Positions 8,616-17,169 of a stretch of 64,000 nt of DNA are shown here, in pieces. The stretch's first letter is position 1; the number at the start of each line of letters is the position of its first letter. Origin of the DNA: Pseudomonadota bacterium (GTDB lineage: Bacteria > Desulfobacterota > Desulfobulbia > Desulfobulbales > JAGXFP01); the NCBI GenBank assembly GCA_018814305.1, contig JAHJAA010000006.1, forward strand, positions 1 to 64,000, read 5' to 3'. Below the pieces are notes generated by a model. That model was not told the origin of the DNA, ran no database searches, and saw only the letters and a program-made list of their open reading frames with translations. A program made the translations under genes and the position numbers.

Positions 8616-9947
8616 ATGCCGAGAATACTGCTGGTTGAAGATGATGAAATCATGCGGGTGACCCTCTTTGACCGTCTCAAAGGGATGGGGTTTGAGGTGG
8701 ATCAGGAGGCCAACGGCCGCGATGCTTTGCTGAAGATCGAATCCCAGGAGTATCACCTGATCATCTCAGACATCAAGATGCCAGGATTGGATGGGGTCAG
8801 GTTGCTTGAGGAGGCGCGGAAGGTGGCGCCCAATGCCGATATTATTCTGATGACCGCTTACGGCAGCGTGGAGGACGCGGTGAGTTGTTTGAAAAAAGGG
8901 GCGGCTGATTATATCCTGAAGCCCTTTGATATGGATGATCTGACCATCAGGGTGAACCGGTTGCTGTCGGTTCGCAAGATGAAAACCCGATGTACTTCAC
9001 TGGAGGAAAATGTTCGTCCCGCGAGGATTATCGGCCGGAGTCCGGCCATGGCAGAGCTTGCTGAGTTAATCGACCGAGTGGCCGACTCCGATTCCACTAT
9101 CCTGATTACCGGAGAATCCGGGACCGGCAAGGAACTGGTGGCAGCAGCCCTCCATTATCAAAGTGGCCGGTCCGGGGGACCCTATGTCAAGGTCAACTGC
9201 GGTGCCATCCAGGAACACCTGATCGAATCGGAACTGTTCGGCCATGAAAAGGGGGCCTTTACCGGGGCCCTGGCTCGTAAGATTGGTCGATTTGAGATGG
9301 CCGATGGCGGCACTCTGCTTTTAGATGAGATCGGCGATCTCCCGTTACATCTTCAGGTCAAACTGCTCCGGGTTCTGCAGGAGCGCGAAATTGAACGGGT
9401 GGGGTCGGGACGACCAATTCGAATTGATGTTCGAATCCTTTGCGCTACCGCCAAGGATTTGAAGGAAGAGGTCAAGGCCGGGCGATTCCGGGAAGATCTC
9501 TTTTATCGATTACAGGTCATTCCTCTCTTTGTCCCCCCGCTCCGGGAGCGGAAAGAGGATATTCCCGATCTGGTCCGCTATTTTCTTGATGAGTTTCAAG
9601 TGATGCGCGGTATGGGGCTGGATCTTTCACCTGGTGGACTCAGCTGTTTGATGGGGTACAATTTCCCCGGGAATATTCGGGAGTTGCGGAATATCATTGA
9701 GCGGGCCTCGGTTCTGACCCGATCCTCGACCATCGATCTTTTGGAATTGCCCAGGGATTTGACCCTGGATACCCCTGGTGAGGATAGTGATTTTGGGCTG
9801 GCTGAGGCGGTCGGTCGGACTGAACAGCAGTATATTCTGAAGGCCCTGCGGAAGACGGGAGGGGTGAAAAACGAGGCGGCGGCTCTCCTGGGGATCAGTC
9901 GGAAGAATCTCTGGGAAAAGATGAAGACGTATCAGCTTGAAATTTAG
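8616..9947 (+). CDS. NtrC-family sigma-54-dependent response regulator
   Basis: 443 residues from the ATG at 8616, which has a GAGAGG ribosome binding site; the track's TTG at 8610 overlaps that spacing. The receiver (about 3-120) has EDD, Asp52 in SDIKMPG and the Lys in LKPFD. The AAA+ domain (about 138-370) has Walker A GESGTGKE, the sigma-54-contacting GAFTGA loop, and [14 protein letters not shown] Fis-type HTH closes the protein ([18 protein letters not shown]). It activates RpoN promoters when phosphorylated. It forms an operon with the heme-sensor kinase, and a consensus sigma-54 promoter with repeat sites lies just across the divergent region. Confidence 0.93.
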   Translation: MPRILLVEDDEIMRVTLFDRLKGMGFEVDQEANGRDALLKIESQEYHLIISDIKMPGLDGVRLLEEARKVAPNADIILMTAYGSVEDAVSCLKKGAADYILKPFDMDDLTIRVNRLLSVRKMKTRCTSLEENVRPARIIGRSPAMAELAELIDRVADSDSTILITGESGTGKELVAAALHYQSGRSGGPYVKVNCGAIQEHLIESELFGHEKGAFTGALARKIGRFEMADGGTLLLDEIGDLPLHLQVKLLRVLQEREIERVGSGRPIRIDVRILCATAKDLKEEVKAGRFREDLFYRLQVIPLFVPPLRERKEDIPDLVRYFLDEFQVMRGMGLDLSPGGLSCLMGYNFPGNIRELRNIIERASVLTRSSTIDLLELPRDLTLDTPGEDSDFGLAEAVGRTEQQYILKALRKTGGVKNEAAALLGISRKNLWEKMKTYQLEI

Positions 9948-10039
9948 TGCTGGTTTATCCGGGATTGATTCAAGGCTTGAATGAATCAGAAAACCAAGGG
10001 AGTTGATCCGGCTCTTTTGGGTGTGATACGCTGGTTGGC

Positions 10040-10771
10040 ATGGGGCATAAGCATAACAAAAAACAGCGGCATGAGAAGGTTCATGAAACCCGCCGGCCAC
10101 CGGTTAAGGGAGGCTCTGAAGTTGTTCAAGAACCGCCCCGTCTGGAAATTGTCCTAAAGGCCGATTCCGACGGCAGTCGTGGGGCGGTTGCTGCGGAGAT
10201 TAATCGGATTTCTGCGGAGATCCCCGTGGGGGTCATCCACTCCGGGGTAGGCGATATAACTCAATCCGATCTTTTTTTTGCTGAAACCGCCAGTCGCCTG
10301 GTCATCGGGTTTGGGGTTGATCTCGTTTCTGGAGTCAGGGCGGGCGTCGAACAATCAGGAGTTGAGGTGCGACTGTACCGCTTGATTTACCCCTTGGCCG
10401 AGGATTTAAAAAGGATAGCGGCAAGCCTGGTTCCCAAAGGCGAGAGCGAAACCGTTATCGGCCAGGCCAAGGTGATTGCCCTCTTTAAGAGCTGTCGACA
10501 TGGTTCGATCCTTGGTTGTGAGTTGGTGGCAGGGCGCCTGGCCCTGGGGGACCACTTTCGGGTAATCAGCGGCATGGGCCCGATCTACTCCGGGCGGATA
10601 AAATCACTTCAAATTGGGGACCGTGCGGTGGACCAGGCCGGGGTTGGTCGGCAGGTCGGGCTCAAGATCGAAGACTTCAATCGCGGGGCCATCGGCGATC
10701 TGGTGGAAAGCTATAGGCCAATCCAGCCACCTATTCCCTGGCGACCGGATCCCGGCGTTTGCCAATTCTAA
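10040..10771 (+). CDS. Stand-alone IF2 C-terminal-domain protein (no GTPase domain)
   Basis: 243 residues. After about 40 basic residues the protein follows the last two domains of bacterial translation initiation factor IF2: LKADSDGS, VIHSGVGDITQSD, VRLYRLIYPLAED, ETVIGQAKV, HGSILGCELVAGRL and VGLKIEDFN all match the IF2 pattern. In full IF2 this part carries the linker region and the C2 domain that binds fMet-tRNA. No P-loop or other G-domain motif is present, and an in-frame TGA 36 bases upstream of the ATG rules out a simple N-terminal extension in this window. It may be a paralogue with a separate RNA or ribosome role, or a conserved remnant. The start has no strong ribosome binding site. 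It converges on cysK with a three-base gap. Confidence 0.72.
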   Translation: MGHKHNKKQRHEKVHETRRPPVKGGSEVVQEPPRLEIVLKADSDGSRGAVAAEINRISAEIPVGVIHSGVGDITQSDLFFAETASRLVIGFGVDLVSGVRAGVEQSGVEVRLYRLIYPLAEDLKRIAASLVPKGESETVIGQAKVIALFKSCRHGSILGCELVAGRLALGDHFRVISGMGPIYSGRIKSLQIGDRAVDQAGVGRQVGLKIEDFNRGAIGDLVESYRPIQPPIPWRPDPGVCQF

Positions 10772-10774
10772 AAA

Positions 10775-11698
10775 TTACTTCAACAGATCCGTACTCAGGT
10801 AGCGTTCACCCGTATCGGGGAGGACGACCACCAGGGTTTTGCCCCGGTTTTCCTCCCGGTTGGCAACCTGAAGGGCCGCCCAGGCGGCTGCCCCGGAGGA
10901 GATGCCACAGAGGATCCCCTCCTTGGCGGCCAGGAGTTTGGCCGTGCCGATGGCGTCTTCATTGGTGACCTGGACGATTTCGTCAATGATGCCGGTGTTT
11001 AAGACCTTGGGGATGAAGCCTGCCCCGATGCCCTGGATCTTGTGGGGGCCGGGGGCACCGCCGGAGAGAACCGGAGACGCCGTTGGTTCGACCGCCACGG
11101 CATAAAATGATGGTTTGCGGGCCTTGATCACTTCGGAGACTCCGGTGATGGTGCCGCCGGTACCGACCCCGGCCACTAATATATCAACCCGGCCTTCGGT
11201 ATCATTCCAGATTTCCAAAGCGGTGGTGGTGCGATGGATCTCGGGGTTGGCAGGGTTTTCGAACTGGTTGGGCATGAAGGCATTGGCGGTGTTTGCGGTG
11301 AGTTCTGTGGCCTTGGCAATGGCCCCCTTCATTCCCTCCGGACCTGGGGTGAGCACCAGTTCCGCTCCAAGATGCTTTAAGAGCTGGCGTCGTTCCATGC
11401 TCATGGTTTCCGGCATGGTGAGGATCAGCCGATACCCCTTGGCGGCACAGATCATGGCCAGGGCAATGCCAGTATTGCCGCTGGTGGGCTCGATGATCAC
11501 CGTGTCGTGGTTGACCTGTCCGGACTGCTCGGCGGCGTCGATCATGGCCTTGCCGATCCGGTCCTTGACGCTGAACAGGGGATTTCGGGATTCCAGTTTG
11601 GCCAGGATGGTGACCCCTGAATCCGGGGCCAGATGGTTAAGCCGGATCAGCGGGGTATTGCCGATGGCCTGGGAAATGTCGGAATAGATTCCACTCAT
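10775..11698 (-). CDS. cysK: Cysteine synthase A (O-acetylserine sulfhydrylase)
   Basis: 307 residues, the normal length for CysK. The PLP enzyme condenses O-acetylserine with sulfide to give cysteine. The start IGNTPLIRL, the PLP-lysine motif [11 protein letters not shown], the substrate loop TSGNTG and the phosphate-binding [10 protein letters not shown] are all present. The gene overlaps the 3' end of cysE by four bases, with an AAGGAGAAC ribosome binding site inside cysE, so the two enzymes of cysteine synthesis are translationally coupled. Confidence 0.95.
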   Translation of the reverse strand: MSGIYSDISQAIGNTPLIRLNHLAPDSGVTILAKLESRNPLFSVKDRIGKAMIDAAEQSGQVNHDTVIIEPTSGNTGIALAMICAAKGYRLILTMPETMSMERRQLLKHLGAELVLTPGPEGMKGAIAKATELTANTANAFMPNQFENPANPEIHRTTTALEIWNDTEGRVDILVAGVGTGGTITGVSEVIKARKPSFYAVAVEPTASPVLSGGAPGPHKIQGIGAGFIPKVLNTGIIDEIVQVTNEDAIGTAKLLAAKEGILCGISSGAAAWAALQVANREENRGKTLVVVLPDTGERYLSTDLLK

Positions 11699-12678
11699 GT
11701 TGTTCTCCTTTTGTCGTTTTTTTTGCCATTGCCCGAGTAAACCAGTTCCGGCTTTTTCAGGATAACTTTGGTGTCCGGTGGGACGCTTTCGGTGATCCAG
11801 ATATTACCGCCGATCACGCTGCGGGTGCCGATTACGGTTTCGCCGCCAAGGATGGTTGAGTTTGCATAGACGATGACGTCATCCTCGATGGTGGGATGGC
11901 GTTTGACGTTGCGAAAACGTTTTCCGGCATCGGTCGGCAGGGAGAGGGCGCCCAGGGTGACGCCCTGGTAGAGTCGGACCCGGTTGCCGATGATGGTGGT
12001 CTCTCCGATGACCACCCCAGTGCCGTGGTCGATGAAAAAATGCGAGCCGATGGCGGCGCCGGGATGGATATCGATCCCAGTGAGACTATGGGCATATTCG
12101 GTCATGATTCGGGGCAGAACCGGGACCTGCATTCGGTGCAGTTCATGGGCCAGGCGATAGACACTGATGGCCAAAAGACCGGGATAGCTGAAGATCACCT
12201 CGTCGGCCCCCTTGGCGGCCGGATCACCATCAAGGGCGGCCTGGATGTCGTTGGCCAGTTGCTCGCTGATTTCGGGTAGTCGTTCGATGAAGCGAATTGC
12301 TTTTTCCGCACCTTGGACCTTGCAACGGGTACAAGTCTGGCGGGCCTGGAAGCATTCGTGCTGGATGGCCAGGACGATCTGGGCGGAGAGCTTTTCAAAG
12401 AGCTCGGTGGTCTCTTGACCCAGGCAGTATTCCAGGTTGGCCGGATTGATCGAGGTCGGTGAGAAATAGCCGGGGAAGAGGATGCGCCTCGCCTGCTGGA
12501 TGATCTCAACTACCTTGGCATGGGTGGGAATGGGAATTGAGCCCAGGTGGTCGAAACAGCCATGCCGGTTGCAGGAAGCGGCCAGCTTTTTAACCACCGG
12601 CGGGATATCATCGTAGAAATGGTTAGTGCTTTCCGCATCATCAATGCATTCTTTATTATCGATATCCTTGATAAACAT
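11695..12678 (-). CDS. cysE: Serine O-acetyltransferase (long SAT / EpsC type)
   Basis: 327 residues. An N-terminal helical region of about 160 residues precedes a left-handed beta-helix hexapeptide-repeat domain (about 210-300) containing [17 protein letters not shown] and [23 protein letters not shown], typical of serine acetyltransferases. It makes O-acetylserine for CysK. It is longer than enterobacterial CysE (about 273) and resembles the extended EpsC/SAT type, with an extra Cys-containing stretch (CTRCK). AAGGAG precedes the ATG. It overlaps cysK by four bases and follows metW after about 120 bases. Confidence 0.92.
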   Translation of the reverse strand: MFIKDIDNKECIDDAESTNHFYDDIPPVVKKLAASCNRHGCFDHLGSIPIPTHAKVVEIIQQARRILFPGYFSPTSINPANLEYCLGQETTELFEKLSAQIVLAIQHECFQARQTCTRCKVQGAEKAIRFIERLPEISEQLANDIQAALDGDPAAKGADEVIFSYPGLLAISVYRLAHELHRMQVPVLPRIMTEYAHSLTGIDIHPGAAIGSHFFIDHGTGVVIGETTIIGNRVRLYQGVTLGALSLPTDAGKRFRNVKRHPTIEDDVIVYANSTILGGETVIGTRSVIGGNIWITESVPPDTKVILKKPELVYSGNGKKNDKRRTT

Positions 12679-12799
12679 CTTTGTCTCCTTATAGCGATAA
12701 AACCTGGTGGGTCATTGGGGTTGAGGGGGACTGTTGTTCAGCCAGGAAGAAGATTTTACTCCGTTACCCTTTAAAATCTGTACTATAGCCATTTTTTAC

Positions 12800-13402
12800 T
12801 CAATCGGTCCTGCTGACCAGAAAAATTCCATAGGTGGCCCGCAGATTGGGCAGGAAAGAAATAATTTTCCCTTGAAGATCATGGCTGCTGGTGTCGATGG
12901 CCACCTCTTTTTCCAGGCGGCAGCCGATCTTTCTGATAAATCGGCGGAAATCTTTAATGGTAATAACCCTGATATTGGGGGTGTTATACCAGTCAAAGGG
13001 GAGTTGCGGGTTTTTCGGGGCATAGCCCTTGAGCAGGAGCTGTATCCGGATGGACCAGTGGCTGAAGTTGGGGAACGAGACAATCACCCGACCGCCGATC
13101 CGGAGCAGTTCATTCAGCAACCAGTCGGGACGATAAACCTGTTGCAGGGTCTGGCTGAGGATCACATAGTCGAACCAGTTATCCTGGTAGTCAAGGATTT
13201 CCTCGTTAATGTCACCCTGCAGGACCTGGAGTCCGCGTTCGATGCAGAAGGCGGCCAGTTCCTCGGAATTTTCGATACCGGTACCGGAAACCTGTTTTTC
13301 TTCCTTGAGAAAGTTGAGGAGATCACCGTGGCCGCATCCCAGGTCGAGGACCCTGCTGCCTGGTTCGATCCAAGAGGCAATAATTTGCAGATCATAACGC
13401 AT
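12800..13402 (-). CDS. metW: MetW-type methyltransferase-fold protein
   Basis: 200 residues from the ATG at 13402; the longer track start adds 37 residues not seen in MetW and lying inside metX. The start [12 protein letters not shown] and the SAM-binding motif [12 protein letters not shown], with later ILSQTLQQV and [11 protein letters not shown], are the MetW pattern. MetW associates with MetX and supports the acetyl- or succinyl-homoserine route of methionine synthesis; its own methyl acceptor is not established. The first 11 bases overlap the end of metX. Confidence 0.9.
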   Translation of the reverse strand: MRYDLQIIASWIEPGSRVLDLGCGHGDLLNFLKEEKQVSGTGIENSEELAAFCIERGLQVLQGDINEEILDYQDNWFDYVILSQTLQQVYRPDWLLNELLRIGGRVIVSFPNFSHWSIRIQLLLKGYAPKNPQLPFDWYNTPNIRVITIKDFRRFIRKIGCRLEKEVAIDTSSHDLQGKIISFLPNLRATYGIFLVSRTD

Positions 13403-14576
13403 GGCGGCCCGACCTCTCCCGGTAAATCCGTTCCAGGAATTTCCCCACCAGACTGCTGAGTCGGGGATTGGGGAGTAAAAAGGCATCGTGCCCACAGTCC
13501 GCTTTGATTTCACAGAAGCTGACGTCGAGTCCGTTTTTTTTCATGGCCTTGACCAGGGCTTTTGATTGATACGTGGGGTAGAGCCAGTCCGAGGTGAAGG
13601 AAACCACCAGAAATCTGGCCGTTGCACTGGCAAGGGCCAGGACGTCTGAGTCATCGCCGAATTTACTGCCCAAGTCGAAATAATCTCCTGCCTTGCTGAT
13701 ATAGAGGAAGGAGTTGGCATCGAAACGACGGACAAACTTATTGCCCTGGTATCGGAGATAACTCTCGATCTGGAAGTCGCCGTCGAAGTTGAAGGACAGG
13801 TCCTTTTTGTTCTGGAGTCTTCTCCCGAATTTGATGCGCATGGCCTCGTCCGACAGGTAGGTTACGTGCCCCACCATGCGGGCCACTGCCAGCCCGGTAT
13901 CGGGGAATTTCCCCTGATAGTAATGGCCACCGGCCCAGTTTGGGTCGGCCATAATGGCCTGGCGACCGATCTCGTTAAAGGCGATGGCCAAGGCTGAGTG
14001 ACGGGTGGTGGTGGCCAGGGGGATGGCCGAGGCGACCATCTCAGGGTAGCGGACCGACCACTCCAGAACCTGCATGCCGCCAATGGAACCGCCGATTACC
14101 GAGAGGAGTTGGTTGATGCCCAGATGATCCAGCAGGAGTTTCTGGGCCTTGACCATGTCGCCGATGGTAATCAACGGGAAGTCAAGGCCGAACTGCCTGC
14201 CGGTGGCGGGATTGATGGATGATGGGCCGGTTGAACCCATACATCCGCCCAGCACATTGGAGCAGATCACAAAGTACTGATCGGTATCGATGGCCTTACC
14301 AGGGCCGATCATAATCTCCCACCAGCCGGGTTTGGAATCTTCCTGGGTGTAGTATCCGGCCATATGGGAATCACCGGACAGGGCATGGGTGATCAGGATG
14401 GCATTGGAGCGATCCGAATTTAGTTGTCCCAAAGTTTCGTAGGCCAGGGTTATCGGCCCCAGGCGGGTTCCGCTGTCCAGGACGATTTCATTGGGAGAAT
14501 CGGCCAGAGTAACGAATTTTTTCTCTACAAGACCGACGGAGTTGCCGGAGGTGTCATGCTTGGTGTATTCGCTCAT
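13392..14576 (-). CDS. metX: Homoserine O-acetyltransferase
   Basis: 394 residues from the ATG at 14576, preferred over the TTG at 14591 because GAGATGG lies just before it and MSEYTKHD is a natural N-terminus. The alpha/beta-hydrolase fold has the nucleophile motif [12 protein letters not shown], an oxyanion region (THALSGDSH) and the late catalytic His in DCGHDAFL. It activates homoserine for direct sulfhydrylation by MetY, encoded immediately upstream. The specificity (acetyl rather than succinyl) is inferred from the MetY pairing. Confidence 0.93.
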   Translation of the reverse strand: MSEYTKHDTSGNSVGLVEKKFVTLADSPNEIVLDSGTRLGPITLAYETLGQLNSDRSNAILITHALSGDSHMAGYYTQEDSKPGWWEIMIGPGKAIDTDQYFVICSNVLGGCMGSTGPSSINPATGRQFGLDFPLITIGDMVKAQKLLLDHLGINQLLSVIGGSIGGMQVLEWSVRYPEMVASAIPLATTTRHSALAIAFNEIGRQAIMADPNWAGGHYYQGKFPDTGLAVARMVGHVTYLSDEAMRIKFGRRLQNKKDLSFNFDGDFQIESYLRYQGNKFVRRFDANSFLYISKAGDYFDLGSKFGDDSDVLALASATARFLVVSFTSDWLYPTYQSKALVKAMKKNGLDVSFCEIKADCGHDAFLLPNPRLSSLVGKFLERIYRERSGRHAL

Positions 14577-14587
14577 TATAATCCATC

Positions 14588-15838
14588 TCAAATCCGGTCA
14601 AGGGACTGGGCCAGATCCTGGCAGATATCTTCTACTGCCTCTATTCCTACCGATAGTCTAATCAGATCCGGAGTGATATCCAGAGATTGTTTGGTCGGTT
14701 CATCGAATGAAAGATATTGCGATGAGGAGGGGTGGATAATCAAGGTCTTGCAGTCTCCGAGGTTGGCCAGGTGATAGATCATTTTAAGTCCGTTGATGAA
14801 TGAAAAGCATTGGGCTTGGTCCCGGAGGCCGAAGGAGAGGATCCCGCCGAATCCCATCCCGTTGAACTGAGCCTTGGCGGTGAGATGGCTGGGGCTGTCG
14901 AGTCGGCCGGGATATTTTATCCAGGTCACCTCGGGACGGGCGGCGAGAAAATCTACTACCCGAGCGCAATTCTCCAGGTGCCGTTCCATCCTGATCGCCA
15001 GGGTGTCGAGACCGATCATGGTCAGATAGGAGTGGAGTGGAGCCTGGGTGGTCCCGAAGTTGATATGGTGTTCTCGCCAGACCTTGTCGAGAAAGGCCAA
15101 GGGGCCCTTCCGGTCGATAAATGGCTTCATATCTGGGAAACGGCCCTGTTGCCAGTCGAAGTTGCCGCCGTCGATCACCACTCCACCTGGGGCATCCCCA
15201 TGGCCACTGAGGTACTTGGTCGTTGAGTGGATGACCACATCGGCCCCCAATTCCAAAGGGCGGCAGAGATATGGGGTAGCCAGGGTGTTGTCCACCAGGA
15301 GAGGCAGCCCATGGCGATGGGCGATTCGGGCAGTTTCAGCGAGGTTTGGCACATCCATTTTGGGATTGCCGATGGTTTCCAGGTAGACGAAACGGGTCTT
15401 GTCGGTGATGGCTGCCTCCAGGGCGGCAAGATCGGTGGACTCAACCAGTCGGGCAGTGATTCCGTATTTTTTGAAGATGTTGTTGAAGAGAATATAGGTG
15501 GACATGAACAGGGAGTTGCCACTGACAAATTCATCCCCGGTTCGCAAGAGCGCCATGCAGGCATTGGTGATTGCCGCCATTCCTGAGGCCATGACCACAG
15601 CCCCTTTGCCGCTTTCAAGCAGAGCGAGTTTTTCTTCAAGGACCCGGTTGGTGGGGTTGGTCAGTCGGAGATAGATATGATCGGAGGTCTTGCCGCCAAA
15701 GGTGGCGCTCAGATTTTCGGCGGTTTCGTGAAGGTGTGAGGCGGATTGGCAAATTGGAGGCAGGGTCGCCCCTTGCCATTCTGAAGGGTGGAGGCCTTCA
15801 TGGATGACTCTGGTTCGGAAATCTTTTTTGTCAGACAT
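14588..15838 (-). CDS. metY: O-acetylhomoserine sulfhydrylase
   Basis: 416 residues, a PLP enzyme of the Cys/Met metabolism family. It has the S(G/A)MAA-type segment [10 protein letters not shown], the Asp in [10 protein letters not shown] and the PLP lysine in [12 protein letters not shown]. MetY makes homocysteine directly from O-acetylhomoserine and sulfide, which suits a sulfide-producing cell. First gene of the metY-metX-metW run. A GGAGAAG ribosome binding site and a TATACT box about 90 bases upstream on the minus strand are visible, but I recognised no SAM riboswitch in the leader. Confidence 0.93.
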   Translation of the reverse strand: MSDKKDFRTRVIHEGLHPSEWQGATLPPICQSASHLHETAENLSATFGGKTSDHIYLRLTNPTNRVLEEKLALLESGKGAVVMASGMAAITNACMALLRTGDEFVSGNSLFMSTYILFNNIFKKYGITARLVESTDLAALEAAITDKTRFVYLETIGNPKMDVPNLAETARIAHRHGLPLLVDNTLATPYLCRPLELGADVVIHSTTKYLSGHGDAPGGVVIDGGNFDWQQGRFPDMKPFIDRKGPLAFLDKVWREHHINFGTTQAPLHSYLTMIGLDTLAIRMERHLENCARVVDFLAARPEVTWIKYPGRLDSPSHLTAKAQFNGMGFGGILSFGLRDQAQCFSFINGLKMIYHLANLGDCKTLIIHPSSSQYLSFDEPTKQSLDITPDLIRLSVGIEAVEDICQDLAQSLDRI

Positions 15839-15995
15839 ATTATTGCTTCTCCAAAAGAGATACTATGGTCAGTGAGAGGTGTTTTATGGCTTAAGGAAGT
15901 GAAAGGTCGCTTCTGTCGTGGTGATTACGTTTAAGTATAGCAATAATCGCAATTCAGCATAGAGAAAAATGGGGATGCCCGGGGTCTGTTGATGG

Positions 15996-16376
15996 TCAAA
16001 GGATACTAGTGAGAACCTCACAGGAGCGACAGATATTCATTTTCTCCTGCCAGTTTTTCTGGCTCTTGCACTCACAGATGGTGCCATTAATAAACCAGCA
16101 AAGCTTACCTGCCTGGAATTCCCAAGCGGGGCAATGCTTTCGGCGTTGCGGTGGACATTTTTTGACGACCCAGCAGGGCTTGATGTCTTTATCATTGGCC
16201 CGGGTCCTTGAGATGAGGAAAAACACCTGACGTTCCACATGGGATGGTATATGTCGCCATCCTTGCTCGTAGCTGTGGATTGCCTTGATTGAAATACCCA
16301 AAAGTTCGGCCAGTTGTTTCTGGGTTTTGCCCAGCCTTTGGCGGGCCTCGAGAAATTCTTTACTGTCCACGACCAT
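15996..16376 (-). CDS. XRE-type HTH protein with cysteine-rich two-CW domain
   Basis: 126 residues. Residues 6-55 form an XRE/Cro helix-turn-helix (LGKTQKQLAELLGISIKAIHSYEQG). The C-terminal half has eight cysteines (about 68, 74, 82, 93, 101, 103, 116, 119), including two CW pairs, which matches the two-CW domain seen in many Desulfobacterota proteins. The cysteines probably bind Zn or an Fe-S cluster; this is inference. The gene is upstream of metY on the same strand with about 157 bases between, so it might regulate the sulfur-assimilation genes, but no operator was identified. Confidence 0.78.
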   Translation of the reverse strand: MVVDSKEFLEARQRLGKTQKQLAELLGISIKAIHSYEQGWRHIPSHVERQVFFLISRTRANDKDIKPCWVVKKCPPQRRKHCPAWEFQAGKLCWFINGTICECKSQKNWQEKMNICRSCEVLTSIL

Positions 16377-16443
16377 CCCCTCGGAGTAGTATGAATCCCT
16401 TCAAGTGTCTATGAATTGCCTAGGTCAAGGGATCGTTTCTAAA

Positions 16444-16589
16444 TAGTTGCCGTCCAGAAACGGTCTTTTTGATCGATGGCTGCGTTGCTTAGTTGCCGAA
16501 AAATGCTCACGTACCTAAGTACGCTCCGCTTTTTCGTCGTCCTCGCGTCTTGCTCTCGACCAAAAAACCTCGTTTCTGGATGGAAACTA
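16444..16589. mobile_element. MITE-like element, copy 1 (TIR TAGTTGCCGTCCAGAAACG)
   Basis: About 146 bases bounded by 19-base inverted repeats (16444-16462 and 16571-16589, 16 of 19 matching) and flanked by the direct repeat CTAAATA (16439-16445 and 16587-16593), which could be a target-site duplication. The inside contains an imperfect hairpin around GTACCTAAGTAC. It encodes no protein. The termini resemble those of the element at 26726-26894 (shared TAGT....GTCCA.AAA.G), so the two are probably members of one non-autonomous family. Confidence 0.7.
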
Positions 16590-16748
16590 AATAAACCTGA
16601 ATGTTCACCCCCAGGAAAAGAGGGTTAACTCGCCCAGGGCCAATGGGAATGCCGTGGACACGGGTCAATCAACTACAAATTCATTGGTGCAAACTCAAAA
16701 AATCTTTCAGCGGATTTGCGGTTCACGCTGCATTGTTTGCCTCAAGAC

Positions 16749-16846
16749 CCTTGGGCCCAAGGAGCCGCAAAGCGGTTGGTTTGTTAAAAAGGTGTTGCAG
16801 GTTTACAACGTCAATGTTTCATAGTGAAACGAAAATCCTTTTTAAC
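16749..16846. repeat. Cluster of hairpins, possible structured RNA or repeat element
   Basis: Within 98 bases there is a perfect 14-base palindrome (CCTTGGGCCCAAGG, 16749-16762), CCGC-AAA-GCGG (16765-16775), and an outer stem GTTAAAAAGG/CCTTTTTAAC (16783-16792 with 16837-16846). The outer stem encloses GTTTCA-TAG-TGAAAC (16816-16830). So many nested pairings in one spot suggest a structured repeat or RNA. I do not recognise the family. Confidence 0.5.
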
Positions 16847-16870
16847 AGGTAGTGGCGAATTCAGCAACAT

Positions 16871-16908
16871 AATACCACGGAGTGGTACGTTTTGGTGGTA
16901 TTTTTTTT
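16871..16908 (+). terminator. Terminator-like hairpin with T tract
   Basis: AATACCAC (16871-16878) pairs with GTGGTATT (16895-16902), followed by a run of T to 16908. An alternative shorter stem TACCAC-GGA-GTGGTA is also possible. It has the form of a plus-strand intrinsic terminator, and would end any transcript from the hairpin cluster before it. No plus-strand gene lies upstream, which makes its purpose unclear. Confidence 0.5.
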
Positions 16909-16959
16909 GTGGGAATCCAAAATAAATATGGGCCATTCCCTGTCTAGGATTTCCTCTCC

Positions 16960-16988
16960 TTGACATGATTATGGTCCAACCTTACTTT
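16960..16988 (+). promoter_or_regulatory. Possible sigma-70 type promoter upstream of clpB
   Basis: TTGACA at 16960-16965 and TACTTT at 16983-16988 are separated by exactly 17 bases. It is about 180 bases upstream of the clpB start and would transcribe the remnant reading frame as well. The -10 box is imperfect, and no clear heat-shock promoter or CIRCE element was found. Confidence 0.35.
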
Positions 16989-17169
16989 TCATAAGGAAAA
17001 CATAGATATAATTCAGGATTGGGTCGTCTTTAACGATATATTCAGTGGGGAAGAGATTTCTTTGAAAGAAAAGGTTTTCATAAAGAAGGATGAGAATAGT
17101 ATCCTGGTTGTCTTTGAAAAAAGTACAAAATTAAATAATCCGGTACGGGCTTGGATGGGGAATACTTAA
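16969..17169 (+). pseudogene. Start-less reading frame abutting clpB (possible gene remnant)
   Basis: A frame open for 66 codons from after a TGA at 16966 to a TAA that overlaps the clpB ATG (TAATG). Its composition looks protein-like (contains DWVVFNDIFSGEEISL and ENSILVVFEKS), but it has no ATG or GTG near its front. The TAATG junction is the sort seen in translationally coupled genes. It may be the C-terminal end of a decayed gene once in operon with clpB. I do not recognise the protein. Confidence 0.35.

Larger units (their letters stand above)
16377..17168. other. Long intergenic region with MITE, hairpins and gene remnant
   Basis: This gap of almost 800 bases holds three things described separately: a MITE-like element (16444-16589), a hairpin-rich stretch ending in a terminator-like structure (about 16595-16908), and a start-less reading frame running into clpB. 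The 83-codon track ORF at 16601-16852 lies in the hairpin stretch, has unusual composition and is not called as a gene. Confidence 0.6.

Noticed and set aside
8036-8680. 214-codon minus-strand ORF opposite the heme kinase
   Set aside because: It is a shadow of the kinase ATPase domain frame on the other strand.
9967-9981. Short palindrome ATTCAAGGCTTGAAT after the NtrC-type gene
   Set aside because: The stem is short and lacks a T tract, so it is not supported as a terminator.
15839-15995. SAM riboswitch in the metY leader
   Set aside because: I looked for the conserved cores of SAM-type riboswitches and saw none in these 157 bases; only a TATACT box and a ribosome binding site.
16601-16852. 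83-codon ORF in the hairpin-rich gap
   Set aside because: It is made of palindromic, structured sequence, with no ribosome binding site seen; more likely a repeat than a gene.
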